From Actinobacteria bacterium OV320 (GTDB lineage Bacteria; Actinomycetota; Actinomycetes; Streptomycetales; Streptomycetaceae), in the NCBI GenBank assembly GCA_001298545.1, contig LJCX01000032.1, positions 286,471 to 350,470 on the forward strand: a stretch of DNA of 64,000 nt, given 5' to 3'. Under the pieces are notes generated by a model, which searched no databases, was not told where the DNA came from, and saw only the letters and a list, made by a program, of their open reading frames with translations. The position numbers were made by a program, and so were the translations under genes. Shown one piece after another: positions 55,094 to 63,394 of this stretch. How positions within the stretch are numbered: position 1 is the first letter of the stretch; the number at the start of each line of letters is the position of its first letter.

Positions 55094-55786
55094 GTGAACC
55101 CGGAGCAGCACGACGACACGGCCGACACCGAGAAGGGCCCGTCGACGCGGCACAGTCAGGCTTACGACGGCCTGCGTTCACTCCTGCAGTCGGGAAGCTT
55201 CGCGCCGGGCACCCGGCTCACCGAAGCGGACCTGACCCAGAGGTTCGGCGTCTCGCGCAGCACCATGCGGTCCGTACTGGTGCAGCTGACCCAGGAGGGT
55301 TACGTCACCAGCGAAGTCAATCGGGGTGTGCGCACCAGGGATTTCACGGTCGAGGAAGCCCTGGACATCCTGGAGGCGCGAGAAACACTCGAATCCGCCC
55401 TGGCAGGCAAGGCCGCCGAACGTGCGACGGACGAGGAGATCGAGGAACTGCGCCGTACGCTGCAGTTCATGGCGGACTGCCAGGCGAGCGGTGACCAAGC
55501 GGGCTATTCCCAGGGCAACCGGACCTTTCACCAACAGGTCAAACGCGCCGCTCACCAGCAGACCCTGGCCCGTGCCTACGACACGCTGCTCTATCCCCTC
55601 GTCATGAGGCAGTACCGCGACCTCAGCGCGCCGCATCCGCGGACCGGATCGCTTGAGGAACACCAAGCCATCTTCCTGGCCGTACTCACCCGCAACCCCG
55701 ACGCCGCCGTCGCCGCGATGCGCCACCACGTCGGCGCCGCCCGAAGGGCTCTGCTGCTGCGATCGACTCGGGACGGCGCCGACTGA
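55094..55786 (+). CDS. GntR-family regulator (FCD/FadR subgroup), regulator 2
   Basis: 230 residues from a GTG at 55094 with AGG 8 bases upstream; an upstream in-frame start at 55037 is less likely. HTH: SQAYDGLRSLLQSGSFAPGT, RLTEADLTQRFGVSRSTMRS. Sensor: LDILEARETLESALAGKAAE, FHQQVKRAAHQQTLARAYDT, IFLAVLTRNPDAAVAAMRHH. It is nearly the same protein as regulator 1 in the recognition helix, so both should bind the same operators. It reads away from the island at its right edge. Confidence 0.93.
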   Translation: MNPEQHDDTADTEKGPSTRHSQAYDGLRSLLQSGSFAPGTRLTEADLTQRFGVSRSTMRSVLVQLTQEGYVTSEVNRGVRTRDFTVEEALDILEARETLESALAGKAAERATDEEIEELRRTLQFMADCQASGDQAGYSQGNRTFHQQVKRAAHQQTLARAYDTLLYPLVMRQYRDLSAPHPRTGSLEEHQAIFLAVLTRNPDAAVAAMRHHVGAARRALLLRSTRDGAD

Positions 55787-56073
55787 GCAGTGCGACATTC
55801 AGCAGCGCGCGCCGCCGCACCGACGGTGTGGTGTCGGGCCGTGGCGATGGCCTGCGCAAGGTCGGGCTTTCGCTCCGCGCAACCTCATGCTGCGCGCCGG
55901 ACCATGGACCGTCTCGCGTGCTGGCGAGCCGAAACGCCGATCGGCAGGAGCGCGGTCCCTGCCCACGGTGGTGGAGTGGGTGCAGCCGCCTACCGAGATC
56001 GTCCAGTCGGCGCGGAGTGAAGGCGGCAGGACGAGCGTGCGCTGCCACCGTCGACTGGTGGGGTGGCGTGAGG

Positions 56074-57315
56074 TCAGGTGGTCGGGCCGCCCGCGACCCA
56101 CTCGCTCCACGGCATGTTCCAGTCGCTGAGGCCGTTGTCCGGGGCCAACGTGGTCTTGTCCGTGGAGTTCTTGACGATCACGACGTCACCGATCATCGAG
56201 TGGTCGAAGAACCATGCGGCGGGCCGGGTGCCATCGCCGCCGCCCCTGACATCCTTCAGGCCTACGCAGCCATGGCTGGTGTTGACCTTGCCGAAGACCG
56301 AGTCGGTACCCCAGTAGTTGCCGTGGATGAACGTGCCCGAGTCGGTCAGACGCATGGCGTGCGGTACGGCCTTGATGTCGTACGAGGGTTTGCCGTCCTT
56401 CTCCGTGAGGCCGACGCTCGCGCCGTTCATGTGGATGTGCTTGAACTTCTCGGAGATCACCATCTGGCCGTTGTACGTCGGGTGCTCGAGGCTGCCTGAC
56501 GAGATCGGGATGGTCTTGATCGTCTTGCCGTCCCGGACGACGGTCATCTGTTTCGTCTTCGCGTCCACGGTGCTGATCTGGCTTCGGCCGATCTTGAACG
56601 TGACCGTCTTCTGGAGGCCGTGGTGGTTGAGCGAGACGGTGACGGTGGAGCCGGACTTCCAGTACTTCTCGGGGCGGAAGTCCAGGCGGTGGTCGTTGAA
56701 CCAGTGACCGACGACCCGCTGGCCGCTGCTGGAGCTGACCTGGATCTCCGACTCCACGGCGGCCTTGTCACTGATCGCCGTGTTGAAGTTGAGCGACACC
56801 GGCATGCCCACGCCGACGGTCGAGCCGTCCAGGGGAGAGAGGTGCCCGATGAAGTCGTTGGCCGGGGAGACCGTGGTGATCGTGGCGTTGGCGGTAGCGG
56901 AGCGGCCCTTGGCGTCCTCGGCCTCTGCGGTGATCTGGTACTTGGTGGCACGCTCCAGTCGGCCGTTTGGCTTCCAGGCGGTGCCGTCCGCGGACAGGGT
57001 GCCCCGGATCTCGGCGCCGGTCGCGACAGCGGTCATGGTCACCTTGGTGAGCTTGCCATTACTGGCGGTTACCTCGACTGGACCGTTGATCCCGACGTTG
57101 TAGGCGCCTTGCCCGGGCGTGATCTCTATTCGGGCGTCTGAGGCTTCCTGGGTGCCCGCCTTGTTCACCTGCGCCTGCGATGTCGGTCGGTTCCCGGCAT
57201 CGTTGCCGCCGGTGGCAGCGATACTTGTGCCGCCCAGGGCCGTGACTGCGAGTACGCCCCCGAGCACTCCGGCCGTAGCCATCTGCCCGGTGCGTCGTCC
57301 GTAGAGCGTGATCAA
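56074..57315 (-). CDS. L,D-transpeptidase with Ig-like domains
   Basis: 413 residues from a TTG at 57315 that follows AGGGAG; the frame continues to 57372 and a start there is possible. A hydrophobic export signal (ATAGVLGGVLAVTALGGTSI) is followed by two Ig-like domains (residues 60-260, with GRLERATKYQITAEAEDAKG). The YkuD catalytic domain shows HIHMNGASVGL, TFIHGNYWGTDSVFG and NTSHGCVGLKDVR, with the Cys nucleophile and the His. This matches the actinobacterial enzymes that make 3-3 peptidoglycan cross-links at the cell surface. No lipobox Cys is present. No operon partner. Confidence 0.93.
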   Translation of the reverse strand: MITLYGRRTGQMATAGVLGGVLAVTALGGTSIAATGGNDAGNRPTSQAQVNKAGTQEASDARIEITPGQGAYNVGINGPVEVTASNGKLTKVTMTAVATGAEIRGTLSADGTAWKPNGRLERATKYQITAEAEDAKGRSATANATITTVSPANDFIGHLSPLDGSTVGVGMPVSLNFNTAISDKAAVESEIQVSSSSGQRVVGHWFNDHRLDFRPEKYWKSGSTVTVSLNHHGLQKTVTFKIGRSQISTVDAKTKQMTVVRDGKTIKTIPISSGSLEHPTYNGQMVISEKFKHIHMNGASVGLTEKDGKPSYDIKAVPHAMRLTDSGTFIHGNYWGTDSVFGKVNTSHGCVGLKDVRGGGDGTRPAAWFFDHSMIGDVVIVKNSTDKTTLAPDNGLSDWNMPWSEWVAGGPTT

Positions 57316-57372
57316 GCACTTCTCCCTGTCGCTGGTCTGTGCATCCCTGTGTTGATCGCCGAAGGAGCGCAA

Positions 57373-57852
57373 CTGTCTGTGAACCTACTTATAGGCAGAT
57401 CTCTGCTCCAAAATGGGTAAATTGTGATGAAAGCCATGAGTGATCGAGCGCTTCGCCGAAACGAAGGCCCGGGCCTGGGAGCGCGGGTGCGAGCAGGTGA
57501 TGGTCCCGGTGCAGGAGGGGCCGCAGGAGCCGGAGGGCCGGCGTCCTGGTCGGCCATGCGGAGCGGGACGAGGCCAGAGCCGTGTGCGTCGTCGAAGGAC
57601 GGCACGGAGTCGAGATCGCCGTCGAACGTATGGCGGATGGTGTCCAGGCGCACTGCGGCCCCGGAACTTCGTGTGCAGCGCTGATGCCGTGCACGTATCC
57701 CGTGACGGCGTCGGCACTCGCATCGCGACGGCTGCCGGCGGCTCAGCAGGTGTGAGTGCGCGGGCGAGGGAGACTCCCGCGGGGAGGGGTTGGGCATTCA
57801 TCAAACTGCACACGGCCGCCGAGCAGCCCGACGACGCCGGCGAAGACGAGGC
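57373..57852. other. Gene-poor stretch containing a diverged repeat
   Basis: 57671-57720 resembles 19070-19122 (shared CTGATGC, ACGTATCCC, GTGACGGC). Open frames here lack starts and domains. Confidence 0.45.
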
Positions 57853-58632
57853 TCAGCCGCGCAGGTGCAGCCCGAAACCCGTGCGGCCCGCAGGCTCCAG
57901 CCCCTCCTTCAGGTGCAGCGAGGGGATCTCGTAGTCTCCGAAGTTCTGCCGCCGGAACGGGATCGGCTCGGTCGATTCCAGGGTGAGCAGGCGCTGCTCC
58001 CAGACCTTGGCGACGTCCAGGTAGTCCTCGTCGGTCATCCGGTCGGTGCCGTACAGCACGAACGGGGGCAGCACCTCGATGCCCGGGTAGTAGAGGATGC
58101 CGTGGTGGATCGGAAACAGCAGATCGTCGATGGGGCCGTTGATCCCGCGAGCGGTGTAGTGCGACTCCGGGCCGCCCGCGGTCACCGACAGCAGAGCCTT
58201 TCTGCCCGCTAGGGTGCCTTCGCCGAAGCGCTCGCCGTACTTGGTGTCGCTGTGCTCGCCGACGCCGTAGGCGAAGTGGAAGGTGAACACCCGGTCCACC
58301 CAGCCCTTGAGGATCGCGGGCATGGAGTACCACCACAGCGGGAACTGGAAAATGACGGTTTCGGCCCACAGCAGCTTCTCCTGCTCGGCCAGAACGTCCG
58401 GCGTGAGTCTTCCGGCGTCGAAAGCCCGGCCCGAGTCCCGAGCGACTTGCAACGGACTTGAGGCGTCGGGGCCGTAGTCCGCGGCGTCCACGACCGCCTT
58501 CCAGTTCATCGCGTACAGATCGCTCACCCGTACCTCGTGCCCGGCGCTCTCCAACGTGGACACCGCGAGGTCCTTCAGCGAGCCGTTGAGTGACTTCGGC
58601 TCCGGGTGGGCGTACACGATCAGCGTCTTCAT
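57853..58632 (-). CDS. NAD(P)H:quinone oxidoreductase (flavodoxin-like, MdaB/KefF/DT-diaphorase type)
   Basis: 259 residues from the ATG at 58632. KTLIVYAHPEPKSLNGSLKD is the FMN phosphate-binding start of the flavodoxin_2 family. WAETVIFQFPLWWYSMPAIL, then KGWVDRVFTFHFAYGVG, and LLSVTAGGPESHYTARGING complete the cofactor and active sites. These cytoplasmic dimers reduce quinones by two electrons. The XRE-type regulator at 58771-59646 is divergent, with a short shared promoter region, and probably controls it. Confidence 0.92.
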   Translation of the reverse strand: MKTLIVYAHPEPKSLNGSLKDLAVSTLESAGHEVRVSDLYAMNWKAVVDAADYGPDASSPLQVARDSGRAFDAGRLTPDVLAEQEKLLWAETVIFQFPLWWYSMPAILKGWVDRVFTFHFAYGVGEHSDTKYGERFGEGTLAGRKALLSVTAGGPESHYTARGINGPIDDLLFPIHHGILYYPGIEVLPPFVLYGTDRMTDEDYLDVAKVWEQRLLTLESTEPIPFRRQNFGDYEIPSLHLKEGLEPAGRTGFGLHLRG

Positions 58633-58770
58633 GGGAACTCCTTCGGATCGGATGCCTTCGATCCTGGACGCCACGGCCCCCGGCGTTCAGGGACGCCGCT
58701 TCCACCGGACGGGACTTCCTGGTAACAGCAGGGCCACCTTCACAGGCCGTACCGAGGCCATACTGGGGCC

Positions 58771-59646
58771 ATGGACGATCTTGCGGGCTTCCTGCGGACC
58801 CGGCGCTCCCGGGTCGACCCGGCAGCCGTCGGCATCCCGACGGACAGGCGCCGCCGGGTCGAAGGGCTGCGCCGCGAAGAGGTCGCGCACCTGTCCGGAG
58901 TCAGTGTCGACTACTACGTACGCCTGGAGCAGGGCCGGGCGACCCAGCCCTCCGAGCAGGTCCTCGACGCGCTCGCCCGGGTCCTCGGCCTCGACGAGAC
59001 CGAACGCGGGCACCTTGACCGGCTCGCCCGGCAGCGCCACCGCCGCGCGAAGGCGCCGGGCGGCAGGGTCCGGCCCGAGCTGCTGCGCGTCCTCAACCTG
59101 GTCACCGACGCACCCGCGCTGATCATGGACCACCGTCTGGACGTGCTCGCCGGGAACCGTCTCGCCGGGCTGCTCTACGGCCGGCCGATGCCGGGCCTGA
59201 ACACCGCCCGGCACATCTTCCTCGAGGAGGCCGAGCGCGGCCTGTACGCGGACTGGGAGAAATGCACCCTCGACGTGGTGGGGCACCTGCGCCTGGCCGC
59301 CGGCCAGTACGCCGAGGACCCCCGCCTGGCCTCTCTCATCGGTGAGCTGGCGATGGGCAGCGAGCGCTTCCGTCGCCTCTGGGCCCGTGCGGACGTGCGC
59401 GCCCGCACCCATGGACGCAAGGCGTACCGGCATCCGCTGGTCGGGCTGCTGGAGCTGCACCAGGAGAACTTCGCGCTGCCGGACGAATCAGGCATGGAGC
59501 TGCTGGTGCTGTCCGCGGCCCCCGGCACCCCCGCCGAGGACGGGCTGCGCCTGCTCGCGGGCATGGGGGTGGACGGCGATGACGCGCATCCCACAGTGAA
59601 GGCTCAGGCCCGCCAGCAACTCAACGACGCCCACCCGCCGCCGTGA
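58771..59646 (+). CDS. XRE-family regulator with MmyB-like ligand domain
   Basis: 291 residues. LAGFLRTRRSRVDPAAVGIP, then RRRVEGLRREEVAHLSGVSV and DYYVRLEQGRATQPSEQVLD form the helix-turn-helix typical of this Streptomyces group. The MmyB-like domain follows from about residue 105 (ALIMDHRLDVLAGNRLAGLL and LVGLLELHQENFALPDESGM), which in relatives binds a small hydrophobic ligand. Such regulators usually repress a divergent oxidoreductase gene, as found here. Confidence 0.92.
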   Translation: MDDLAGFLRTRRSRVDPAAVGIPTDRRRRVEGLRREEVAHLSGVSVDYYVRLEQGRATQPSEQVLDALARVLGLDETERGHLDRLARQRHRRAKAPGGRVRPELLRVLNLVTDAPALIMDHRLDVLAGNRLAGLLYGRPMPGLNTARHIFLEEAERGLYADWEKCTLDVVGHLRLAAGQYAEDPRLASLIGELAMGSERFRRLWARADVRARTHGRKAYRHPLVGLLELHQENFALPDESGMELLVLSAAPGTPAEDGLRLLAGMGVDGDDAHPTVKAQARQQLNDAHPPP

Positions 59647-59713
59647 ACGCCTCGGCGCTGACGGCTGTCCGGTCCTCGGGCTGCTTTGCGGTTGGTGACA
59701 AGTTCCTGACCGA

Positions 59714-59741
59714 CGTACAACCGATGTACAACCGGCGTACA
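59714..59741. promoter_or_regulatory. Triple GTACA iterons
   Basis: GTACA occurs at 59714, 59725 and 59737, the first two as GTACAACCG. Similar to ACCGGTGTACATA before the TetR gene at 24157. Possible operator, but no intact gene follows. Confidence 0.35.
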
Positions 59742-59966
59742 TGAAGCCGGGATGGTGTGTCGGCCGCTGTAGTTTCTGCTGGACAGTTCGATTTCGTCAC
59801 CGTGATCAACCGGTTGGCACCCCCAAATGCCCGCGCCGCCCTCTACACGGCCGAGGGACGCAGCCGAGGGACGCAGTCGGCGGTCAACGTCGCTGGGCGA
59901 GTTTCCAGTCCTGCCGCCGCACCTGCGCCGCTGGCTCGCCTATCTCTCATCCCCGCTGAAGGCGAG

Positions 59967-60008
59967 CCAGCAAGCGGTGCCCAGCAAGCGGTGCCCAGCA
60001 AGCGGTGC
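59967..60008. repeat. Tandem repeat, 3 x 14 bp
   Basis: CCAGCAAGCGGTGC is repeated three times without change, in a stretch that codes for nothing recognisable. Confidence 0.9.
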
Positions 60009-60525
60009 GGCCGGCCCAGGAAAGCGGGATGGTCCGTACCGACTGTGTTCCGTACGGACCATCGTGGGCCCTACTGCACCTCGGCAACTCGATGTTGAGC
60101 CGCCGGGAGAGCGTGCCTCACCGCGCTGGAGACCCCCGGAAGCCAGGGCGTGCAGCGGCTTCGCCTCTGCTGATTAGGGTTCGGCGTCGTGGCGTTGACA
60201 CTGGGAACTCAGGAGGATCGAGGCTCGTCCTCCCCCTTGAGCAGCCGCAGCGGGAATGCGAACCTCACGAGTTCGGCAAGCGCGGCGTGGACAGGGGCCG
60301 CTGCCCGGCGGTCACGGGCGTCCCGGCAGACACACACGGAGTCCTTGTGTGAGGAGGGGATCACTCAGGGGCGCTGCGGGCCGGTATGGATGAACGATGC
60401 GAAGGTGTGAGTGGTCGAGATAGATGTCACCTGGTCGCGCAGACTGACGCCAGCCGCGTGCACCCACCGCGATCTGCCGCCTGAGCCGGGCCACGATGGG
60501 TGGAGCCTGGCCGGGCGGGTGGGAG
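60009..60525. other. Gene-poor stretch
   Basis: With 59742-59966, this makes nearly 0.9 kb between the XRE and LysR genes that lacks a recognisable gene. Confidence 0.4.
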
Positions 60526-61377
60526 CTACTGGAGACGTGTCGCAGTCCGGATGAGGTCGGCGACGGCTCTGGACCGGCTGTGCGGTGGCCAGGCGATCAC
60601 GGTGGTGACTGTCGGCGCGTCCAGCACGGGCACGGCGGCGAGGTCACCGTGCAGTTGGGCTCGGCACGACTCCGGTGAGACCGCACAGGCACGGCCGAGC
60701 GCGACGAGCTGCAACAACTGCGCATGGTCGCGGACCTGCGGGCCGGGGCCGGGCGGGTAGGTGCCGTCGGGGTCGGGCCAGCGTGGGAGGGGCAGGCCCG
60801 GCAGCCCGGTGATGTCGGCCATATGCACATGGGCCCGGGCGGTCAGCGGATGCCCGGCCGGCAGGACCACAACCTGACTCTCCGTGCTGAGCTCTTCGGT
60901 GTGGAATCCGGCCGTCGAGTCGAACGGCCGGTGCAGCAGCGCCACGTCGGCCCGGCCCTCGCGCAGGAGTCGTTCCTGCTCGGCCGGACCGCACAGGATG
61001 ACGTCGACGGGAACCGCGCCGGGTTCGGCGGCGTACGCGTCGAGCAGTCTCGCCAGCAGTTCCCTGGACGCGCTGGCCTTCGTGACCAGGACCAGGCCGG
61101 GGCGGCCGGCCACGGAAAGGGCGGCGCGGCGGGTCCAACGCTCGGCGGCCTCGACCGCGTCGAGAGCCGCCCGGCCCTCGACCAACAGCACCGAGCCGGC
61201 CTCGGTCAGCGTTACCGTGCGACTGGTCCGGTCCAACAGCATTGCCCCGAGCCGGCGTTCGAGCCGCTGGATCGCCCGTGACAACGGTGGCTGCGCGATC
61301 CCGAGCCGCTGCGCGGCACGCCCGAAGTGCAGCTCTTCAGCGACAGCGACGAAATACCGCAGTTCCCGGGTCTCCAT
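60526..61377 (-). CDS. LysR-family transcriptional regulator
   Basis: 283 residues. ELRYFVAVAEELHFGRAAQR, then LGIAQPPLSRAIQRLERRLG and LLDRTSRTVTLTEAG is the canonical N-terminal helix-turn-helix. The co-inducer domain follows (LVLVTKASASRELLARLLDA and VVVLPAGHPLTARAHVHMAD). It is divergent from an SDR gene, and the 95-base gap holds a T-N11-A palindrome. It should therefore control the SDR and itself. Confidence 0.94.
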   Translation of the reverse strand: METRELRYFVAVAEELHFGRAAQRLGIAQPPLSRAIQRLERRLGAMLLDRTSRTVTLTEAGSVLLVEGRAALDAVEAAERWTRRAALSVAGRPGLVLVTKASASRELLARLLDAYAAEPGAVPVDVILCGPAEQERLLREGRADVALLHRPFDSTAGFHTEELSTESQVVVLPAGHPLTARAHVHMADITGLPGLPLPRWPDPDGTYPPGPGPQVRDHAQLLQLVALGRACAVSPESCRAQLHGDLAAVPVLDAPTVTTVIAWPPHSRSRAVADLIRTATRLQ

Positions 61378-61399
61378 CCGGCCACGCTATCCCGGATCA

Positions 61400-61414
61400 A
61401 TACCCTGACGGTAT
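61400..61414. promoter_or_regulatory. LysR T-N11-A box
   Basis: ATACCCTGACGGTAT is a 5+5+5 palindrome with T and A 12 bases apart, midway between the divergent LysR and SDR starts. Confidence 0.65.
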
Positions 61415-61472
61415 CGTTGCGCACCCGATCGGTCTTGGACTCCCGTCGAGGCCCGAGGGCAGCATCGTCCCT

Positions 61473-62204
61473 ATGACTGAACGGACGATCGCGCTGGTCA
61501 CCGGCGCGAACAAGGGAATCGGCTACGAGATCGCCGCGGGCCTGGGCGCCCTCGGCTGGAGCGTCGGCGTCGGCGCCCGCGACGACCAGCGCCGAAGCGC
61601 CGCGGTGGAGAAACTGCGCGCCGCTGGCATCGACGCGTTCGCCGTACCGCTGGACGTGACCGACGACGCGAGCGCGACCGCCGCCGCACGGCTGATCGAC
61701 GAACAGGCCGGACGCCTCGACGTACTCGTCAACAACGCCGCCATCGCAGGCGACATGCCACAGGAGCCCACCCGGATCGACCCCGCCACCATCCGCACGG
61801 TCGTGGACACCAACGTGATCGGCGTCATCCGCGTCACCAACGCGATGCTGCCGCTGCTGCGCTGCTCCGCCGCACCACGGATCGTGAACATGTCCAGCGG
61901 GGTCGGCTCCCTCACCCGGCAGTCAGGACCCGCCGCCGAGCAGACGGCAGGTCCGGTGTCCGCGGCGTACGCGCCGTCGAAGACGTTCCTGAACGCCGTC
62001 ACCCTCCAGTACGCCCGGGAGCTGAGCGGCACGAACATCCTGATCAACACCGGCTGCCCCGGCTACGTCGCCACCGACCTCAACGGCTTCCGCGGCGTGC
62101 GCACCCCCGAACAGGGCGCGGCGATCGCCATCAAACTTGCGACTCTGCCCGACGACGGCCCCACCGGACAGTTCTTCGACGATGCCGGCGTAGTGCCCTG
62201 GTGA
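61473..62204 (+). CDS. Short-chain dehydrogenase/reductase (SDR)
   Basis: 243 residues from the ATG at 61473. IALVTGANKGIGYEIAAGLG holds the TGxxxGxG cofactor motif, and VGVGARDDQRR with Arg after the second strand favours NADP(H). DVLVNNAAIAGD, IVNMSSGVGSL (catalytic Ser) and AAYAPSKTFLNA (YxxxK) complete the site; TGCPGYVATDL follows. It resembles the carbonyl-reductase-like SDRs of Streptomyces. Control by the divergent LysR protein is likely. Confidence 0.93.
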   Translation: MTERTIALVTGANKGIGYEIAAGLGALGWSVGVGARDDQRRSAAVEKLRAAGIDAFAVPLDVTDDASATAAARLIDEQAGRLDVLVNNAAIAGDMPQEPTRIDPATIRTVVDTNVIGVIRVTNAMLPLLRCSAAPRIVNMSSGVGSLTRQSGPAAEQTAGPVSAAYAPSKTFLNAVTLQYARELSGTNILINTGCPGYVATDLNGFRGVRTPEQGAAIAIKLATLPDDGPTGQFFDDAGVVPW

Positions 62205-62605
62205 CGTGCACGGCGGCCGTCACCCGCCAGGCTGATGCCGCTGCGCCCACGCATCTCGGACAGATCCGTGGTGGCCGTCCCTGCCGACGCTCCGGTGCCC
62301 GGGCCAACGCCCCGCACCGCTAGCGGCTCCAACGATCGTGACCGGGGGATCCGAACCGCAAGACCTCACTGCTGCTCACCAATCCTCCGACCTGCCGAAT
62401 CTCCATGCGCTCGGGGACAACTGGGCCGAGGACTCGGAGCAGGTGGCAACAAGGTCGACCATCTGGTGGCAAGTGGCACGACCGCTGCGCCACCGAAGCC
62501 CAGGTCGGCCCGCAGAATTGGTGACACCTGTCTTGGCAAGTCACACAAGGGCTCGCTGGCGCGCATGACATGAAGCGATGAAGCGAGGGAGTCCAAAGGT
62601 CGATT
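62205..62605. other. Non-coding stretch
   Basis: No gene recognised. A possible IS end (GAGGGAGTCCAAAGGTCG, 62585-62602) precedes the transposase relic. Confidence 0.4.
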
Positions 62606-63170
62606 GTGACGCCAGACCTGGACTCCCTCGCGACCGCGCTCTACGTGAAGACCGACGACCTGCTGAAGGAATCGCCGTGCCTGGCGCCGTGGCGCGCCGT
62701 CGTCGGGATCCCGCCCCGGCTCACGGATGCCGAGCTGTTCACCCTCGCGGTGACGCAGGCCCTGCTCGGCTTCACCTCCGAACGCCGCTGGATCCGCCAC
62801 GCCCAGGCCCACCTGCGGCACCTGTTCCCCTACCTGCCCGGACACTCCGGCTACAACCGGCGCCTGCGCAAGGCCACCGACCTGATCGCCCAGGTCGTCA
62901 ACCGCCTCCTCGCAACAGACACCTCGCTGTGGACCGACACCGTGTGGGTCGTCGACTCCACCCCGGCGGAATACGGCCGCTCCCGCGAGACCGCAAAAGC
63001 GATCCGACCTGGCCGGCTGGGACGCACCGGCGAGAAGGCCGACGAACGGCAGACCCTGCTCGACATGCTCCACGCCGAGCCGCCGCTACGACAGGTCATC
63101 GAGTCCGTCAACCAGACCTTCAAGGCCCAACTCGACCTCGAACGCCACCAGGGCCGGACCCCGGGCGGGT
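62606..63170 (+). pseudogene. Degenerate DDE transposase, related to the outer IS at 14832-18344
   Basis: A GTG start at 62606 opens TPDLDSLATALYVKTDDLLK. LTDAELFTLAVTQALLGFTS, FPYLPGHSGYNRRL and VWVVDSTPAEYGRSRETA follow, parallel to the first half of the transposase at 14889. One extra A near 62993-62996 shifts the frame (KAIRPG in place of KRSDLAGW). A large deletion then removes the middle, joining DERQTLLDMLHAEPP to LRQVIESVNQTFKAQLDLER. The open frame continues into the next gene without a stop, which has no meaning. Confidence 0.85.
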
Positions 63171-63394
63171 GGCGGGTTGGTGGTGTGTGGTTGGGGGTGT
63201 GGTTGTGCTCCTCTTGCGAAGAACCGCATAACCGGTATATTTCTGCTCGTTCGCATCGGTGTCCGGTTCCTGATGCGTCAACTGGCTTGTGGGAGGAGGG
63301 AGTTGTTCCGGTAGCAGGGGGCCGGGGTCTGCGTGTGGGCCAGGGTTGTTTGTTTCTGTTGTCCGTGTTGGGTTATTGGCGGGGGGAGCCGACG

